Assembly (NCBI GenBank): GCA_963971305.1
Contig: OZ020309.1
Coordinates: forward strand, 15,617,001-15,681,000
Reading direction: 5' to 3'
Origin: Arcuatula senhousia
Taxonomy: Eukaryota > Mollusca > Bivalvia > Mytilida > Mytilidae
DNA length: 64,000 nucleotides
Of this stretch, positions 1-12,734 are shown in pieces (within the stretch, counting starts at the first letter, position 1; each line of letters starts with the position of its first letter). The position numbers and the translations under genes were made by a program. The notes under the pieces are model-generated. The model saw only the letters and a program-made list of their open reading frames with translations. It was not told the DNA's origin and searched no databases.

Positions 1-1312
1 CATAAGCATTATTTCTGTCTGTGATAATAAACTTTATTCAATGAATTAACATTTTGCAGTCAAAAATTTATAAGAAAGTACGCTTAAACATGTGCACAAT
101 CTGATAAAGTGACTACGCCATGTACGCTACATGATCTAGTTGAATCGCATTGTTGCTTTAAAACACCGCCACATAAAAGCATGAAAAACGAAAATGCTGT
201 GTACAATTTTTTTGCAAGATTTAACTTATTTTTGGTGTCCGAATAGTATTTTTGTCCTTTAAACTTTATTCAATCAAGTAAATTTTCGCAATCCAAAATC
301 AAATATCCATTACGCTAAAGCTACGCAAGATATGCTACACTGACTAAAATATAATCCGAAGCGGAACACATAATCTACTGGTCGCGGCCATATTGTCTTG
401 ATGGAAATCCGAAGATTGAGAATCCGAATATAGCCCCCGAGTGAAAAGTGAAAGTATGTACATTGCAAAGAGCTTTTGTAAATATAGAAACGACGGAAAC
501 AAACGACCTAATTGAAGTATCGCTGCATTTTTATTTATAATAGGTAGTAATAATAAATAGGTAGTAATAATAACTATCCTGTATAGTTTTCCAGAAACAA
601 GCTATATATAAATTACATAATGTTGTTAAAAAAAGGAGTTGACACGTCTCCCTTGTCGGCACTGTCAGTATCAATGGTTCTGCATTATCCTGCCTGTAAG
701 CTAACAAATACAAACCTTACTGGAAAAATCCTTCTTAGGTATTCTTAAAATATTTAATATAATTGTTACGTATTGACTATAAATCTAGGTCAAAATCAAA
801 AGATGGTTGTATGCAAATGTGTTAAGCTACTACTGGGGCATATGCATACCAAGTTTTATCCACCAAGGAATTATAGTTGTTAAGATATGGAGGTGATCAT
901 AAATTCTTACCCAAGATAGTTAGCAAAGCCGCCAGTAAAGCCATACCTCTGTCTCGCCTAGCTTCGCAGGGGAGACGAAAAACCTTTTTTTTAAATCTAG
1001 TAAGAGAACAATTACTCCTATACATTCATAGTTTGATCTTCCAAAAAAACTTCAGGACAGGAAGATCAATTTTGCCTTAAATCTAAATTTTGTTATCGGT
1101 AACTGTATTCGAGTTACAAGGGAATTTACGCCTATATTCAATATTTAGCCACAGTGTTAACATTATATATCGAATCAAATTTTGTACAAAACATACACGA
1201 CATACCATAGACAGATGTAACTACATTTAGTAACATTTAGTCCTGCAATTTTGGAGGAGCAGATTTTTAAAATATAGGAAAAAAGCTCAAACTGTTACCA
1301 CAAAGAGAAACA
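1..1312. other. non-coding DNA, no gene seen
   Basis: AT-rich sequence with short frames only and no coding signature or splice-linked exons. Positions 25-70 and 260-300 are loosely similar (both contain AAACTTTATTCAAT), suggesting an old direct duplication. The stretch at about 780-870 belongs to a dispersed repeat that also occurs at 6561-6665 and in tandem at 38330-38790. Confidence 0.5.
780..870 (-). repeat. dispersed repeat, copy 1
   Basis: Read on the minus strand it carries the same landmarks (TATGCATATGCCCCAGTAG, then CATCTTTTGA and a GACCTAGA-like end) as the copies at 6561-6665 (+) and 38330-38790 (+). It is non-coding and of unknown type. Confidence 0.5.
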
Positions 1313-1851
1313 TATAGGGAAAAACTTACCAAATGAATGTCGCGCCAATACGCGTCCGACGTTCTGTGCTTCTGCATTAATTGGTTGCTATGAATGGACC
1401 TTGCAGAAAAAAGTTCACAAATCTCTTATGTGCAGTTGCTAAAATATAAATGCAAATCAATCAAGCAGAAATCTAGGTCACAATGACTTAATTCTATATA
1501 GATGTTGACTTATAGGGGTGTAAAGATATACTTGTTTTGGCAATTGATATGTATATATTGTTCTATTACACTTGCACCACGATATGTATGACTATCACGA
1601 TACAAATATTTAGTTTTGTCATCTATGAGCTAGACCAATTGCAGATGGTAATGTGTTTTATTTTGCCTTTTTTATCTGTTTTGTTGACAAAAAGGGGCCT
1701 ACCCCAGCAGTATAAATACCTAGGCTGCTAAAAATAAAATTGTCTTAATTTTACAAGTTAAAAATGCGGAACTTCTCTCTGACTGAATTCATCCTATAGG
1801 GAAAAAACTTACCAAATGCGTGTTGCGCCAATACGCGTCCGACGTTCTGTG
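1313..1851. repeat. pair of ~56-bp direct repeats (1313-1368, 1795-1851)
   Basis: Both copies read TATAGGGAAAAA then CTTACCAAATG, and end in GCGCCAATACGCGTCCGAC followed by GTTCTGTG, with a few substitutions between them. They are separated by about 430 bp of AT-rich sequence with no coding content. They could be ends of a small non-autonomous element, but I see no target duplication or priming site. Confidence 0.45.
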
Positions 1852-1942
1852 GCTCTCAAATACAGACGGGGACATATAAATGCGCGAATCACGGTATATA
1901 TAGTACAGTTAACTAAGAAGTCTGAAATATGAAATTATAGCC

Positions 1943-2015
1943 CTGAACTCCGAAATCAGAAGTCAGAACTCTGAAATCAGAAGTCGGAACTCTGAAATCA
2001 GAAGTCTGAAGTAAG
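1943..2015. repeat. short tandem repeat, ~19-21 bp unit
   Basis: Three to four imperfect copies of a unit like AACTCTGAAATCAGAAGTC in tandem. Non-coding microsatellite-like tract. Confidence 0.6.
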
Positions 2016-3077
2016 AAGATACCTATCGCTTTCCGTATGTTCTCAATTATTTCGGACTTCTTCATTTAAATCTCACCTTAAAGACCGAGAAAGTTTGGCT
2101 CCGCCCAACCTTGTGGATAAAATAAGGTTCCTCCATTGTCAGTCACCATAGGTTAAAGTTTCAGATCATGCGATTTTTTTTTTGGGGGGGGGGAGGGTTT
2201 CGTTATTTTCTGGGTACATTGGCCTATGATGCATTGGGGGTACATTAGTCTTATGAGTCTTATTTCCTTCTCGTTTATGATCGTACATTAGCCCTTTCGC
2301 ATGGCATACATGACCAAATATTTTTATTGAAAGCCTTATTCTTTATATAGCAGAAATCCTTTTCTGAACCTGTACTGTCAAAACATATTTTTAATAAAAA
2401 AAAGATTTATCATGTTTTTGTTTTTTTATCGGAAATGATCGGTCACTTAAATACTGTGCAAAAGTATGCTGTTAAAATCGTATACAAATTATACTTTAAG
2501 TGTGTAGGTCTATGATAATGATTTACTGGCAACGCAATAATGTTAAACTATAAGTATTTCGGTAAAACTGGTTTTCGTTTGTCATCAAAATAATGCTCGT
2601 TTGATTCAGTCCAGAAAAGCCAGAGGTATAGGTTGTACACGGTTTTTTATTTTGTGATTTTAGATTTTTTTTTATTTTGTCACAACAATTTGTATATTGT
2701 ATGAATCTGCACACTCCGTTTAATATTTTATGAGGTGTTAACAACTATTATTAAGGAAATACCTTTTATGTATTTTTTAAATGATGACAGAGAAAATGCT
2801 TCATAAATCGTTAGTGCGCAAATCCGTGAATTCCGTTCCAAAACGTTCATTGTAAACCTTTTGTTTTAGTTATCTGAACAGAATAGTGTCATTAAAACAT
2901 ATGCAGTACGTTTTAAAGACATAGAACCTATCAATTTCGCAATTTTTTACATTGAATAAAAAGTACAATGTACATATATTAAAAATATACTATCTAAAAC
3001 TTCCCTTTACCAACATAAAAACTCAGTGTTTTGCAGTTTTCTATGGAACGCCATAGCTGCCTTATGATGATGAGTTT

Positions 3078-3360
3078 CATTATGTGATGATACTTTGTCA
3101 TTATATGATGGTACTTTGTCATTATGTGATGGTACTTTGTCATTATGTGATGGTACTTTGTCATTATGTGATGGTACTTTGTCATTATGTGATGATACTT
3201 TGTCATTATGTGATGGTACTTCTTCATTATGTGATGATACTTTGTCATTATGTGATGGTACTTCTTCATTATGTGATGATACTTTGTCATTATGTGATGA
3301 TACTTCTTCATTATGTGATGATACTTTGTCATTATGTGATGATACTTTGTCTTTATGAGA
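3078..3360. repeat. 21-bp minisatellite, left arm
   Basis: About 13 tandem copies of TCATTATGTGATGATACTTTG with GGT/GAT and TTG/TTC variants. Because 21 is a multiple of three and the unit has no stop in several frames, long artefactual frames (a 7-residue HHIMTKY repeat) appear on both strands. I do not regard them as genes. Confidence 0.9.
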
Positions 3361-5486
3361 TCAAAGTGTATTATTATGAACAGCGCTGAAAAAAAAATAG
3401 TCATTTCTTATTTTGTTCAACAGGTAGTTTTTCTGTGTATCCCCCCCCCCCAAAAAAAAAATGTTTCCAAAAGGTCGCTTTCTCGAATTTCAAATCAATA
3501 ACCAATATATAATTTATTTTATATTAATGTTGCAGGGGCTGTTTCTGGGGGTAAAGAAACTCTGCGTAGGGTTCAATCGTTTTATTACCAAATATTACAT
3601 TGCTCTGAAATTTACAACAAATCAAGTATCCAATATAGAAGTAACAATCAATCTATATAGTATAACAATATCACAGATTAATATAGTAAAATTAATATGT
3701 TTCAATAGTTCTTTCGTAACACAGAACAGGTGCGATCTGTTATAGTACATTTAACCTATTAATAATAAATATCGCATTCCAAAGTGATTGGATGTGTATT
3801 GCATCACTATACAACGACCTTGAGCCAATCTCAAAACTTTATATGAAAATATGAAGGTGTATTTGCGTGATTAAAATAGCAAAATAACTTTAAATGTGTA
3901 AATTAATAATCTATAACTCTAATTTGTCATTATCAAAATATGTTTCTAAATAGTATATGTAAAGTTTTGTAAATCCGCTTGATACAATATCGGAATACAG
4001 AGGAGGTACGACACTTTGCACACGGCACGCATATATCTTGTATATTATCGATTGCGTGGCCAATAGACAATCAGTCTAACAGTGGTTATCGACGAGTCAA
4101 CATCAAACCGCACGTGTATTCGACCGCTGGTCATAAATGAATTGATAATTAATTAACATGTAAAAACAAAATGATTAACAGCAAAGAGCTGCAAACCCCT
4201 TTGAAATTTAAACCATATATTTATAAAAAAAAAAATTTTTCGTTTATGAAAGATCATATAATTTATGCAGCAAATTAATTCCATATATTTATCAAATAAA
4301 TGTCTTCATAGATCCATAGACAAGTCTATGATAGATCTGTGCATATGTTTATTATACAGGTCTATGATGTCTTTAAACTAAATGATTTCCTAGATTATTC
4401 ATATGTTAAACTAACTGTCATAATCGAAGTCCTTAACATTTTATTCGGACCTATATATACTAATGTGTGTGCTAGATCTACAATACTCGAATTCCTTGAG
4501 GTCTATAACTGAAAACCACTCGTCTGAGCCTGCACTTAATAATTTTGTAAACTTTCCGCCCCCATACCCGTAAAATTCCTTTAAAAATACAATATTTTTT
4601 TAAACGTAAACACTCCTTATAATATTCTTTTAAATGAACTTTTCTCTATTTTTTTAGATATATTATAGGATATCCGCGGTTCTTGAAGAATTCAAAAATT
4701 TTGCGTTTAAACATGTTTGATTTAAATATGCAAAATAGTAAAAAATTGGCAATGTTTGTTGGTTAATTACGAACAACATCATGGGGCGCTATGGGGCGCT
4801 GAAAGAATTTATTATGTTAAATATATAAAGATTCCATGTCTTAAAAATCAGCCATGGAACTCAAATAGTTTTCTCAGAATTAAATGTTAAAGATGACATG
4901 TCAAATCTAAAATCTTCATTTTCAAAATATGTGTATTCGTAAATGAGTTAATTAATTAACAGATATCGTATATCTGAGTTTTAAAATTGTATATTACGAA
5001 AGCTGGATCCTGGTTCTGACGATATACAACCAACCTGGACACCTGGGGTTAATTAGAAGTTAAATAATTTTGTTACAAAAACGCTGAATTTAGGGTCGTA
5101 AATCAAATTTGAAATGCTGACAGACAATGTGAATTTGACCACGTGACCTTTGCACACGGCCTTAGGCTGTCGTCCCTCCTCTGATCGGAATATTAAATAA
5201 TCAAAAATATTAAGGGAAACAATAAAAATCTTACCAAACGCAAATATACAGACTAAGCTTACCACTTGTGGAGCAAGCCGTTAAAGAAGAAAAATGTTGT
5301 TTACAAAGTTTAAATATTTCATAAATTATGTATCGGTTATGGATTTGAAATTCGAGAATAAGCCATTAGGAAACTATTTTTTTTTGGGGGGGGATACACA
5401 GAAAAACTACGTGTCGAACAAAATATTTGTCATAAGAAAAGAATATTTTTTAGCACTGTTCATAATAATAAACTTTGATCTCATAA

Positions 5487-5757
5487 AGACAAAGTATCAT
5501 CACATAATGACAAAGTATCATCACATAATGACAAAGTACCATCACATAATGACAAAGTACCATCACATAATGACAAAGTATCACCACATAATGAAGAAGT
5601 ACCATCACATAATGACAAAGTATCATCACATAATGACAAAGTATCACCACATAATGAAGAAGTATCATCACATAATGACAAAGTACCATCACATAATGAC
5701 AAAGTACCATCACATAATGACAAAGTATCATCACATAATGAAGAAATCATCACATAA
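5487..5757. repeat. 21-bp minisatellite, right arm (inverted copy)
   Basis: The same unit as at 3078-3360 in opposite orientation, about 13 copies, with an independent order of variants (for example a TCACCACATAATG form absent on the left). The arms therefore kept evolving after the inverted duplication formed, or were partly homogenised. Confidence 0.9.
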
Positions 5758-5884
5758 TGAAACACATCATCATAAGGCAGCTATGGCGTTCCATAGTTTT
5801 CTATAAAATAATCTTATTTTAATTATTCGCGTTGATTAAGTATTGTCCAGCATAAATATTTACTTTTGGTAAACTGGGTACTGT

Positions 5885-6130
5885 AAAACTGAGAAACGAA
5901 ATGTAACCAAACGAGGCGAAGAGAAAACGAAATCGCTTAATTAAGAAAAACGACTGGCATGACTGGTGTCGGCTATAATCGATTCAGTTTTCTTTTTTAC
6001 CAGTTTCGCTCGATTTCGTTTCCTTTCTTTACAGATTTCGGTTGCTTATTTTACTGTTTACGTTTCCTTCTTTACCGATATCGTTTTTGTTCCGCTCCGT
6101 TTCGTTTGGTTACTTTTCGTTTCTCTGTTT
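5885..6130. mobile_element. nested inverted-repeat insertion
   Basis: CTGAGAAACGAAATGTAACC (about 5889) returns inverted near 6105-6127 as GGTTACTTTTCGTTTCTCTG, giving a hairpin of about 245 bp rich in CGTTTC/GAAACG motifs. It lies where the right arm of the foldback element departs from the left arm, so it probably inserted later. No coding content. Confidence 0.5.
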
Positions 6131-6352
6131 ACCGGCAACCGCAAGTGTTTACATTCTATAAATAACTTGTCCTCTTTTTTGACACTGCGTTTTTTTCTTC
6201 AGTCTTCCGTCGAAAAGAGTACTTTCTGGTGGAATTTTTGAAAATTTAACAATTTCTTCAAAGGTTTTACAATGTATTCTTCAAATAGTGTGAATTTCAT
6301 TATTTTTTAAAAAATTGCCAAAATGATAGGTTCTATGTCTTTAAAACTAGAA

Positions 6353-7461
6353 GTTACCGTTGAAGGCATATGTGACCATGTTATGTTGACGATAACTTAA
6401 ACCGAGTTAAACGATAACAGCTTTGATTTTTAACCACGTTAACGACTACATTTTAGTCAAATTTTCTCTTTTCCCATTGGTCAATTCTCGTTTGTTTACA
6501 TTTTGCCTAACCGAGTTCACGATAACCACCGACTTCACGATCTCGGGTTAACCCGGGTGTATAAGTCCTAGGTTGATGAAATTTGGTATACATATGCCCC
6601 AGTAGCAGCCTAGCACAGTTGCATACCCATCTTTTGACCTAGACCTTGATTTTTCGGTTGATTGACTTTGATTATTGTTATTGCATATATTAGCAATGTT
6701 TAAGTTCTATAACACCTTCTGATCTGAGAAACAAAAAATCCTTATAATTGCAAAGTATAGTGGAGGTAAGAAAGATTAATTGTTTCTGATGATGCTGGCA
6801 GGCGAGACAAAGTTTATAGGTGTTATATCTTGTTATCGTGGTTTTAGTTACCCCACCTGCCAATTTAACAATTGTCCAGTTTTAATCAATCGTTTCGCAA
6901 ATTTGTTATTAACTTGTTGATGATGGCTGTTTATAGTCGTATCTACAGGCTTAAGTGCAGCAACTGTGACCAGTTTACACTGATTTAGACTGACTATGTG
7001 CCATGGGTCATTAACTTCAACATGGTTTTTATTTTTCTATCAAGCTGCAATTTTTAACGATTAAACATTTTTTGCATACATTTTTATAGTAAATTTACCA
7101 ATATAACTTATTATTTAAAAATTTTTTAATATGTAGCAAAATTAATGGAAAAGTTTTGTGGGATTTTTTTTGTAATTGTCAGAAAACAGGGAAAATAATT
7201 TCCATCATTCTAATAACGGTGGCTAATTCCGAAACGATGACGGCTATAGGTTTTCCGGATTTAATTAATTAGGTTAATTAGCAAATTGCAGACATAATTG
7301 CATATGCGCTAATCAAATTTTTAATGGGCACGACCATCCCCTGTTTTTGATATAAAGCTTAGTCGTAGCATTTGTTGTTTTGGCGGCAACCCGGCTAGAA
7401 AAAAAAAACGCTTCGTTATTTTAGTAGTATAGATAGAAATATTTAACAATCAAAATATACC
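6353..7461. other. non-coding DNA with one dispersed repeat
   Basis: No coding signature on either strand. Positions 6561-6665 are a copy of the dispersed repeat seen at 780-870 and 38330-38790. Positions 6380-6560 hold several GTTAAC/CGATAAC-like motifs without a clear unit. Confidence 0.45.
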
Positions 7462-8559
7462 AAAGTCACCGTATGGACTCGTGAGCGGATGAAAAGGTGA
7501 TTCACGTACTTTGAAATGGTTAATAACACACTTTGAAAAGGGATAAATGGATTAAAAACAAAACAAGGTATGTTTGAGTATCATTTTTCGTTACCCATTT
7601 CAATTATATATTAAATGCCATGGCTCACGGAACACTTGAAACCGTTCTCTTTCATAAGATGCATGATATTTTTCGAAAGAATGTTTCAGTTTTCTTCCAA
7701 CTTAATGACAAAATGATGCTACAAAAAAAATAACAATAAAACATATTTTTTTCTAACGAAATCACACTATTTAAGAATATAATGTACATACACGTGCTTT
7801 TAGGAATATGAAATATATCAAAACACCGTTTTTTTATAGGCACGGATCTTATAATAAAAGTTATGCCCGAAAATTAAAGTAACGCCGTCTGAAAAGGTTA
7901 TCAATCGGTAACGCATATAAAAATGGTTAAGAAACATCAAATGATTAATGCTGGAGCCGATGGTTATATAACGATAAATCTTTCTCATTCCGAAAGAATC
8001 AATATCAACCTGTATTACTCAATTTGTAGATCTACTAGTCAGTGTCTTTGTTGATGACTGTGGCTGCCAAGAGCAATATGTAACACATACAGACTGCCGG
8101 GCAAAAAAAGATACAATTCAAATTGAATCATTATTTAAAAAAAAAATACTGTTATGAAATAAAAAGTCGGGAATCCTAATTTTGGTAGAGCGCGTCAGAC
8201 GTAGCAAAATTTAATGTCTGGAACTTTGTTGTCATTTGAATTTATGAAAACTTCTTATCATCTTTGAAAACATGTACAGCGTCTTCGGCTATTCCGTCAA
8301 CTATTTCGATGCGATATTAAGCGTATTGAAACATGACATATAAAACCTTTTATTTTAAACATACGTTTTAGAATAGAAAGTATTTATCAAATACATTTTA
8401 CACATATGAACCCGAAACACAAAACATGTCCATTTTAAAACTCTCTCTCTGACCCTTATAAATCGAAGGAAAATTCCTTGGCAAAAGTTATTTTCAAAGT
8501 ATTATTCATATTATTTGCTATAATATAATCTCTGCTATATTTTCATGACCACGGCTGTG

Positions 8560-8665
8560 TACGAATTTTCTGCCAAAAATAATGTAAAAAAGCTCTTGCG
8601 AGCTTGTGTTTGTTGTTATTTACAAATCCGAATTCAAATAAATCTTTCTTATCTTATTATGCAAA
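8560..8665 (+). mobile_element. LINE 3' UTR fragment
   Basis: Contains AAAGCTCTTGCGAGC followed by AATTCAAATAAATCTTTC and TTATCTTATT. The same landmarks occur on the minus strand at 12735-12830, where the tail is a longer TTATC repeat. This matches the microsatellite-like 3' tail of a non-LTR retrotransposon whose coding part is absent here. Confidence 0.5.
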
Positions 8666-9084
8666 CGTGTGTATCTGATTTTAACTTTTTTTAAATAAGC
8701 TAAAGTCAAAACATCAATATTACTTGTACTTACCTCAATCACAAGATTTAGCCCTGTCTTTATGTTATTGTGTGTTGATGGGTCAATATCGAGTGCGCCG
8801 TGCTTGTTATTTAATCTATAATTAGTCGCGATAGGCTAAATTTAAACAATACACCGGTAAGAAGGTAAGCACACAAATAAATTAGTATCTCCCAATATCT
8901 TGACGCAGCGACTGAAAGAATATTCCTTGATACTGTTTTAATTTGTAAATAAATATAGTTTAACTAATAAGTCACATAATAATAGGAATGACGATTCTTC
9001 AATTCTGGACATTGTATGTCAAATTAGATGTGGCGAAATCAAAATTGCGTCGGTTAAATCAGTCTCTGAATTAGAAATATATGG

Positions 9085-9735
9085 ATGTTGCAAGCGAATT
9101 TTAATTGTAAATGGTTAAGCGAGACTTTAAAGCAAAAATTAAAAGATATGTTTATTCAGAGGTGGTTTTCTGATATGGAGATATCTCCAAAAGGATTAAA
9201 TTATAAACTATATAAAACGCTATTTCAGTTTGAACAATATTTGAATATACTGACTGATAAAGATAGAATTACATTCTGCAGATTCAGGACTGGGAATCAT
9301 AAATTACCGATTGAGGTTGGGCGATGGCTAGCTATTAGCAGGCCGGAACGGGTGTGTAATATATGCCAATCTCGGGATATTGGCGACGAATTTCATTATC
9401 TATTTGATTGTTCGGCTTTATTAGATGATCGAAAATTATATCTCAATCGGTTTTATTGGTACGGACCAAACGTTCTGAAATTTCAAAATTTGTTCAACAC
9501 ATATAACAGACGGAAGCTTAAAAATATCTGCATGTTTATCAGGGCTATAAATTCAAAGGTTGTTCCTCCTGGTTGAGCCCAGCGTGTTCAAATACTTTTT
9601 ATAATATTTTACTTGTTATCCTTATGTCATTATATTGTCATTCGCACTGTGTTAATTTCTTATGTATCATTTGTAAATAATATTCTTTGTACCACTGTTT
9701 GCACATGGTTTTAAAGAATAAACTTGTCTTGTCTT
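9085..9735 (+). mobile_element. LINE ORF2 C-terminal fragment with 3' tail
   Basis: An open frame of 163 codons (9085-9576) ends in a cysteine-histidine knuckle typical of the region after the reverse transcriptase of non-LTR retrotransposons: C91, C94, H104 and C109 within VCNICQ...EFHYLFDC. The sequence then runs through a short 3' UTR to AATAAACTTGTCTTGTCTTG at about 9735, the tail of the element. The reverse transcriptase catalytic domain and endonuclease are missing, so this is a 5'-truncated dead copy inside the 7467-10770 TIR element. The true upstream limit may be before 9085. Confidence 0.7.
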
Positions 9736-10854
9736 GAATTGCCCAGTATACATGTAACAAAAGAGATAAAAATAAAAAATAAGCATTAATTTAATGATTC
9801 AAAATCGTCAAAAAGCAGTTTTATTTTTTTTTTTTTTTTTTTTTTCATTTACTGATAGTTTGTAAAAATTAAGCTATGTAGTATAATTTTAAATGCATAA
9901 AAACTACTTTCAAATTAATTTTACGCTGGAATTCAGTAAACTATTTTAAAAAACTCCTGTCCGTGATTGTTGGTAGTTAAGTTTATAGCCAAACGTTAAC
10001 ATCAAGTTTGATAGAAAAGCAAGCTTATTTAAGACAATCAAATAAATTAAACTTCTACGCGTGCTATCTTAATTTCACAGCCTCTTTTCGTTTACCTGAT
10101 AATTAAATTTATTTCCAAATAGTAACACATATTTATGTAAAGATGTATGTATACTTATATGCAATTAAAGATCGGGTTATTCATGTTTTTTTCGCCTCAT
10201 GTATATGCAACAATTGATTTTAAAAATATTTTATGAGAATAAAAAACAAATATGTAACAAATTTCGCTTTATTTGCATTATTGTGTTGTAATTTAACACG
10301 CATTGACCCTTTTTAGCTTTTCTCACGTATTTTGTAACCTTTTCGCCCTGCGTTATCGGTGTATCGCCATTTACAAGCGATATATAAGATAAATGTACTC
10401 ATTTATCATGTTAAGACATTCTATGTGATAATGATTGTTCTAAAAATATTGACCTGTTTGAGCAGAAATGTGTGTAAATATTTTTTTTTGTCAATAAATT
10501 CATATTTCAAATGAAGTATTGATTTTGTAAAGAGGTTGTGGAACAAATCGTTCAATAATGAATTATGATGCCACCAAAATTAAACACCTAAAGATATGAG
10601 GTGTTCCGTGCAATAACATTTGTTTTTATATAAGAATGGCTACTGGGCTTATTAAAGACCTTTTTGATGACATATTGCTATTTTTGAAAATTTTGCCTTT
10701 TCAAAGTGTGTTATTTACCATTTCAAAGTACGTGAATCACCTTTTCATCCACTCACGAGTCCATACGGTGAAAGTGATTGATTGAAATAAACATTAATTT
10801 TCAATTGCATACCAATGCCACCAATAGCTCATACACATGGTGGTGGTATGATTT

Positions 10855-11190
10855 TGGGGGGGGGGCGTTTAACTTCCATTTTAAAGGTAGATACATATGT
10901 GCGGCCCAAGAGAGTCTAATTTTAGAGGAGTTCAATACGTGAAAAGGGTGGACATATCAGATGTTGCATTTATGATAAGGTGGTGTCTTATATCAATAGA
11001 AAAATAGTGACCCAGCATCCACATTTTGCCTCCTCGTAACCCTTACTGTACATTCATTAGGTAAATTTTACCATTATAACTTTGATTTTAATAAAAAATC
11101 TGTAAAATATGTCAAGTTTGTTGGGGTTGGTATAAAATTTCTGGGCCGCACATCTGTACCCTCAAATACTTGGAGTTATAACCCCCCCCC
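10855..11190. mobile_element. MITE with G-run/C-run ends
   Basis: The left arm begins with a run of G at about 10855, then GTTTAACTTCCATTT, GGTAGATACATATGT and GCGGCCCA. The right arm (11141-11190) is its diverged inverse, ending in a C-run. The arms are about 50 bp around roughly 230 bp of AT-rich DNA. No coding content and no convincing target duplication, partly because the homopolymers blur the ends. Confidence 0.55.
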
Positions 11191-11218
11191 TTTTCCCCGT
11201 GAGCTCATAAGGAGACTG

Positions 11219-11357
11219 ACTTTTCGAAAACTCCAAGCTGCCTTCATTATTTAAAAACCAGAAGATTACGGTCTAAAGCCATTGAAACTTTAAAAAAGAA
11301 AATATCAGTCCAGGATATGCTTGATCTCATTGAAATTGAACACCATAAACTATATAT
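11219..11357 (+). other. possible protein-coding fragment, unrecognised
   Basis: One frame reads through about 45 codons with a basic, helical composition (YLKTRRLRSKAIETLKKK, then VQDMLDLIEIEHHKL) and ends near a TTTCAG. It resembles the linker region after a LINE reverse transcriptase, but there is no motif to confirm that. It may also be chance. Confidence 0.2.
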
Positions 11358-11639
11358 TCTTTCAGATATCAAAACTAAGGTATAATGGCATAAATTCATT
11401 TACATGCAGATACCTGTTTTTCGTTCTTCCATTTTCTGTTGTGCAGCAATTTGAACAAGAAATCTGTGAGCCACTGCTAACTCAATATACCCCCCGCGCA
11501 CACAACCCTAAAAAAAATGACTTTGACAGTAAAGAGGGAGTATATATCTAAATCTGATAAACGTATATAATTTTGTGAGTCTCATTATATGTTGAATATT
11601 TGTTTTTTTTTATAATATCCTTTAAATAGCTCTGTTTAG

Positions 11640-11812
11640 GGGAGGCGTATACATATTTAGTAATTGTTAATCGCCGAGCGAATGAAGGGGCGACATTTTT
11701 GGGTGTTTTTTTCACATGGATTTTGTGCAAAAACACAATTTTTGTCAGTTTTAGGGGAGGCCGGCATACGCCCGGTACGCCCTTCCTTGGATCCGCGCCT
11801 GTTGTTATTTTG
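11640..11812. repeat. decayed GGATCC-type hAT-like MITE remnant
   Basis: The right side ends in CTTCCTTGGATCCGCGCCTG, like the terminus of the CAG...CTG element at 22450-22624 (TTCCTGGATCCTCCACTG). The left side begins GGGGAGGCGTATAC. The ends are diverged and no target duplication is visible. Confidence 0.35.
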
Positions 11813-12049
11813 TAAATATTATGGAGACTTTAGATAAAGATCACTTACTTATTTTAGCAGCTAAAATTGAGTATTCTATCTGTACTATAGAAAAGAAACT
11901 TCTTTTTCTCAGTTAAAATAAACCCGCCTGATCAATTCATTATTGCTGGAACGGCATATTATGTCTATGCTCATCTTGTTCATCATACCTACCTGCTTTT
12001 ATTTTCTAGTTTCTGCTTGGAATCTCGTTTATTATTTTGTAGTTTTTCC

Positions 12050-12720
12050 CTTGTCCGTCCGTGCGTCCGTAATACTTTGGTTAAGTTCTTGGGTAAGGCC
12101 CATCACTCGGATACTAGATGTTGGAGGTCAAAGATAATTTTCTATTAAACGGGTCTTAGGCAGGGCCACACCACCCAATAGAAATTAGGTTAATACTGTA
12201 AACTATATTCTACAATGCATGAACGACTTTGGTTGAGTTCTTCGTTAAGGTCCATAACTTTGATACTAGATGTCGGGGTCAATGATATTTCACTAAATAT
12301 CGGTCTTGGGAAAAGTGACATCACCCAGTAGAAATTAGGTCACTGCGACCTATATTTTATGCATGAATGACTTTGGTTATAGTTAAGGGTCATATCTCGG
12401 ATACTGCATGCATGTTGGGGGTCAGTGGTATTTCTCCACTAGATGTGTCTTGGGTAACAATTATTATACACCACCTACTAGAAATTGGGTCATTTATTTT
12501 ATCTATGAACGACTTCATGGTTCATATCTCGGATACTGAGTAGGGGTCAATGATATTTCACAACTAGATGAGTCTACCCGATAGAAATTATGTAACAGCA
12601 ACCTATATTTTATGCGTGAACACTTGATTAATTTAATTGCTCGGGTAAAGGTCCATATCCCAGGTAATACACATTGGTAGTCAATTATATTTCAGCATGT
12701 TCAAGAACGTGAGTGCCATC
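12050..12720. repeat. degenerate tandem repeat, ~140-150 bp unit
   Basis: Four to five diverged copies share GACTTTGGTT, GGTCCATA-CTCGGATACTAGATG, GGGGTCAATGATATTTC and TAGAAATTAGGTCA in the same order, at about 12069, 12224, 12367, 12507 and 12612. No frame is conserved between copies, so it is non-coding. Confidence 0.6.
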
Positions 12721-12734
12721 CTGTGACTATGATA

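Larger units (their letters stand above)
2911..6346. mobile_element. foldback element with minisatellite-bearing inverted arms
   Basis: The outermost match is TTTTAAAGACATAGAACCTA at 2911-2930, inverted at 6327-6346. The main arms are about 3035-3455 and 5365-5800. Both contain TATGGAACGCCATAGCTGCC, a 21-bp minisatellite, a short GTTCATAATAATA-type link, and a homopurine run beside GGGATACACAGAAAAACTA. The right arm is interrupted by a second inverted repeat (5885-6130). About 1.9 kb of non-coding AT-rich DNA lies between the arms. I could not define a target duplication. Confidence 0.6.
7467..10770. mobile_element. 3.3-kb TIR element, CAC ends, 5-bp TSD
   Basis: The left end CACCGTATGGACTCGTGAG begins at 7467 and is matched inverted at the right end (to 10770). 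The TIRs run about 78 bp (7467-7545 and 10693-10770) with about two mismatches. The direct repeat AAAGT flanks both sides (7462-7466 and 10771-10775), as expected of a target-site duplication. The interior encodes no visible transposase but contains a LINE 3' fragment (9085-9735). A CAC terminus with a 5-bp duplication is compatible with Transib/RAG-like ends, but the superfamily is not established. Confidence 0.7.

Noticed and set aside
2994..3404. 136-codon frame with HHIMTKY repeats (and similar frames at 3084-3389 and 5294-5806)
   Set aside because: Produced by the 21-bp minisatellite, open on both strands and in several frames. No splice context or initiation signal.
5959..6241. Two overlapping 68- and 91-codon frames
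   Set aside because: They are open because of TTTCGTTTCC-type repetition in the nested inverted repeat; no coding signature.
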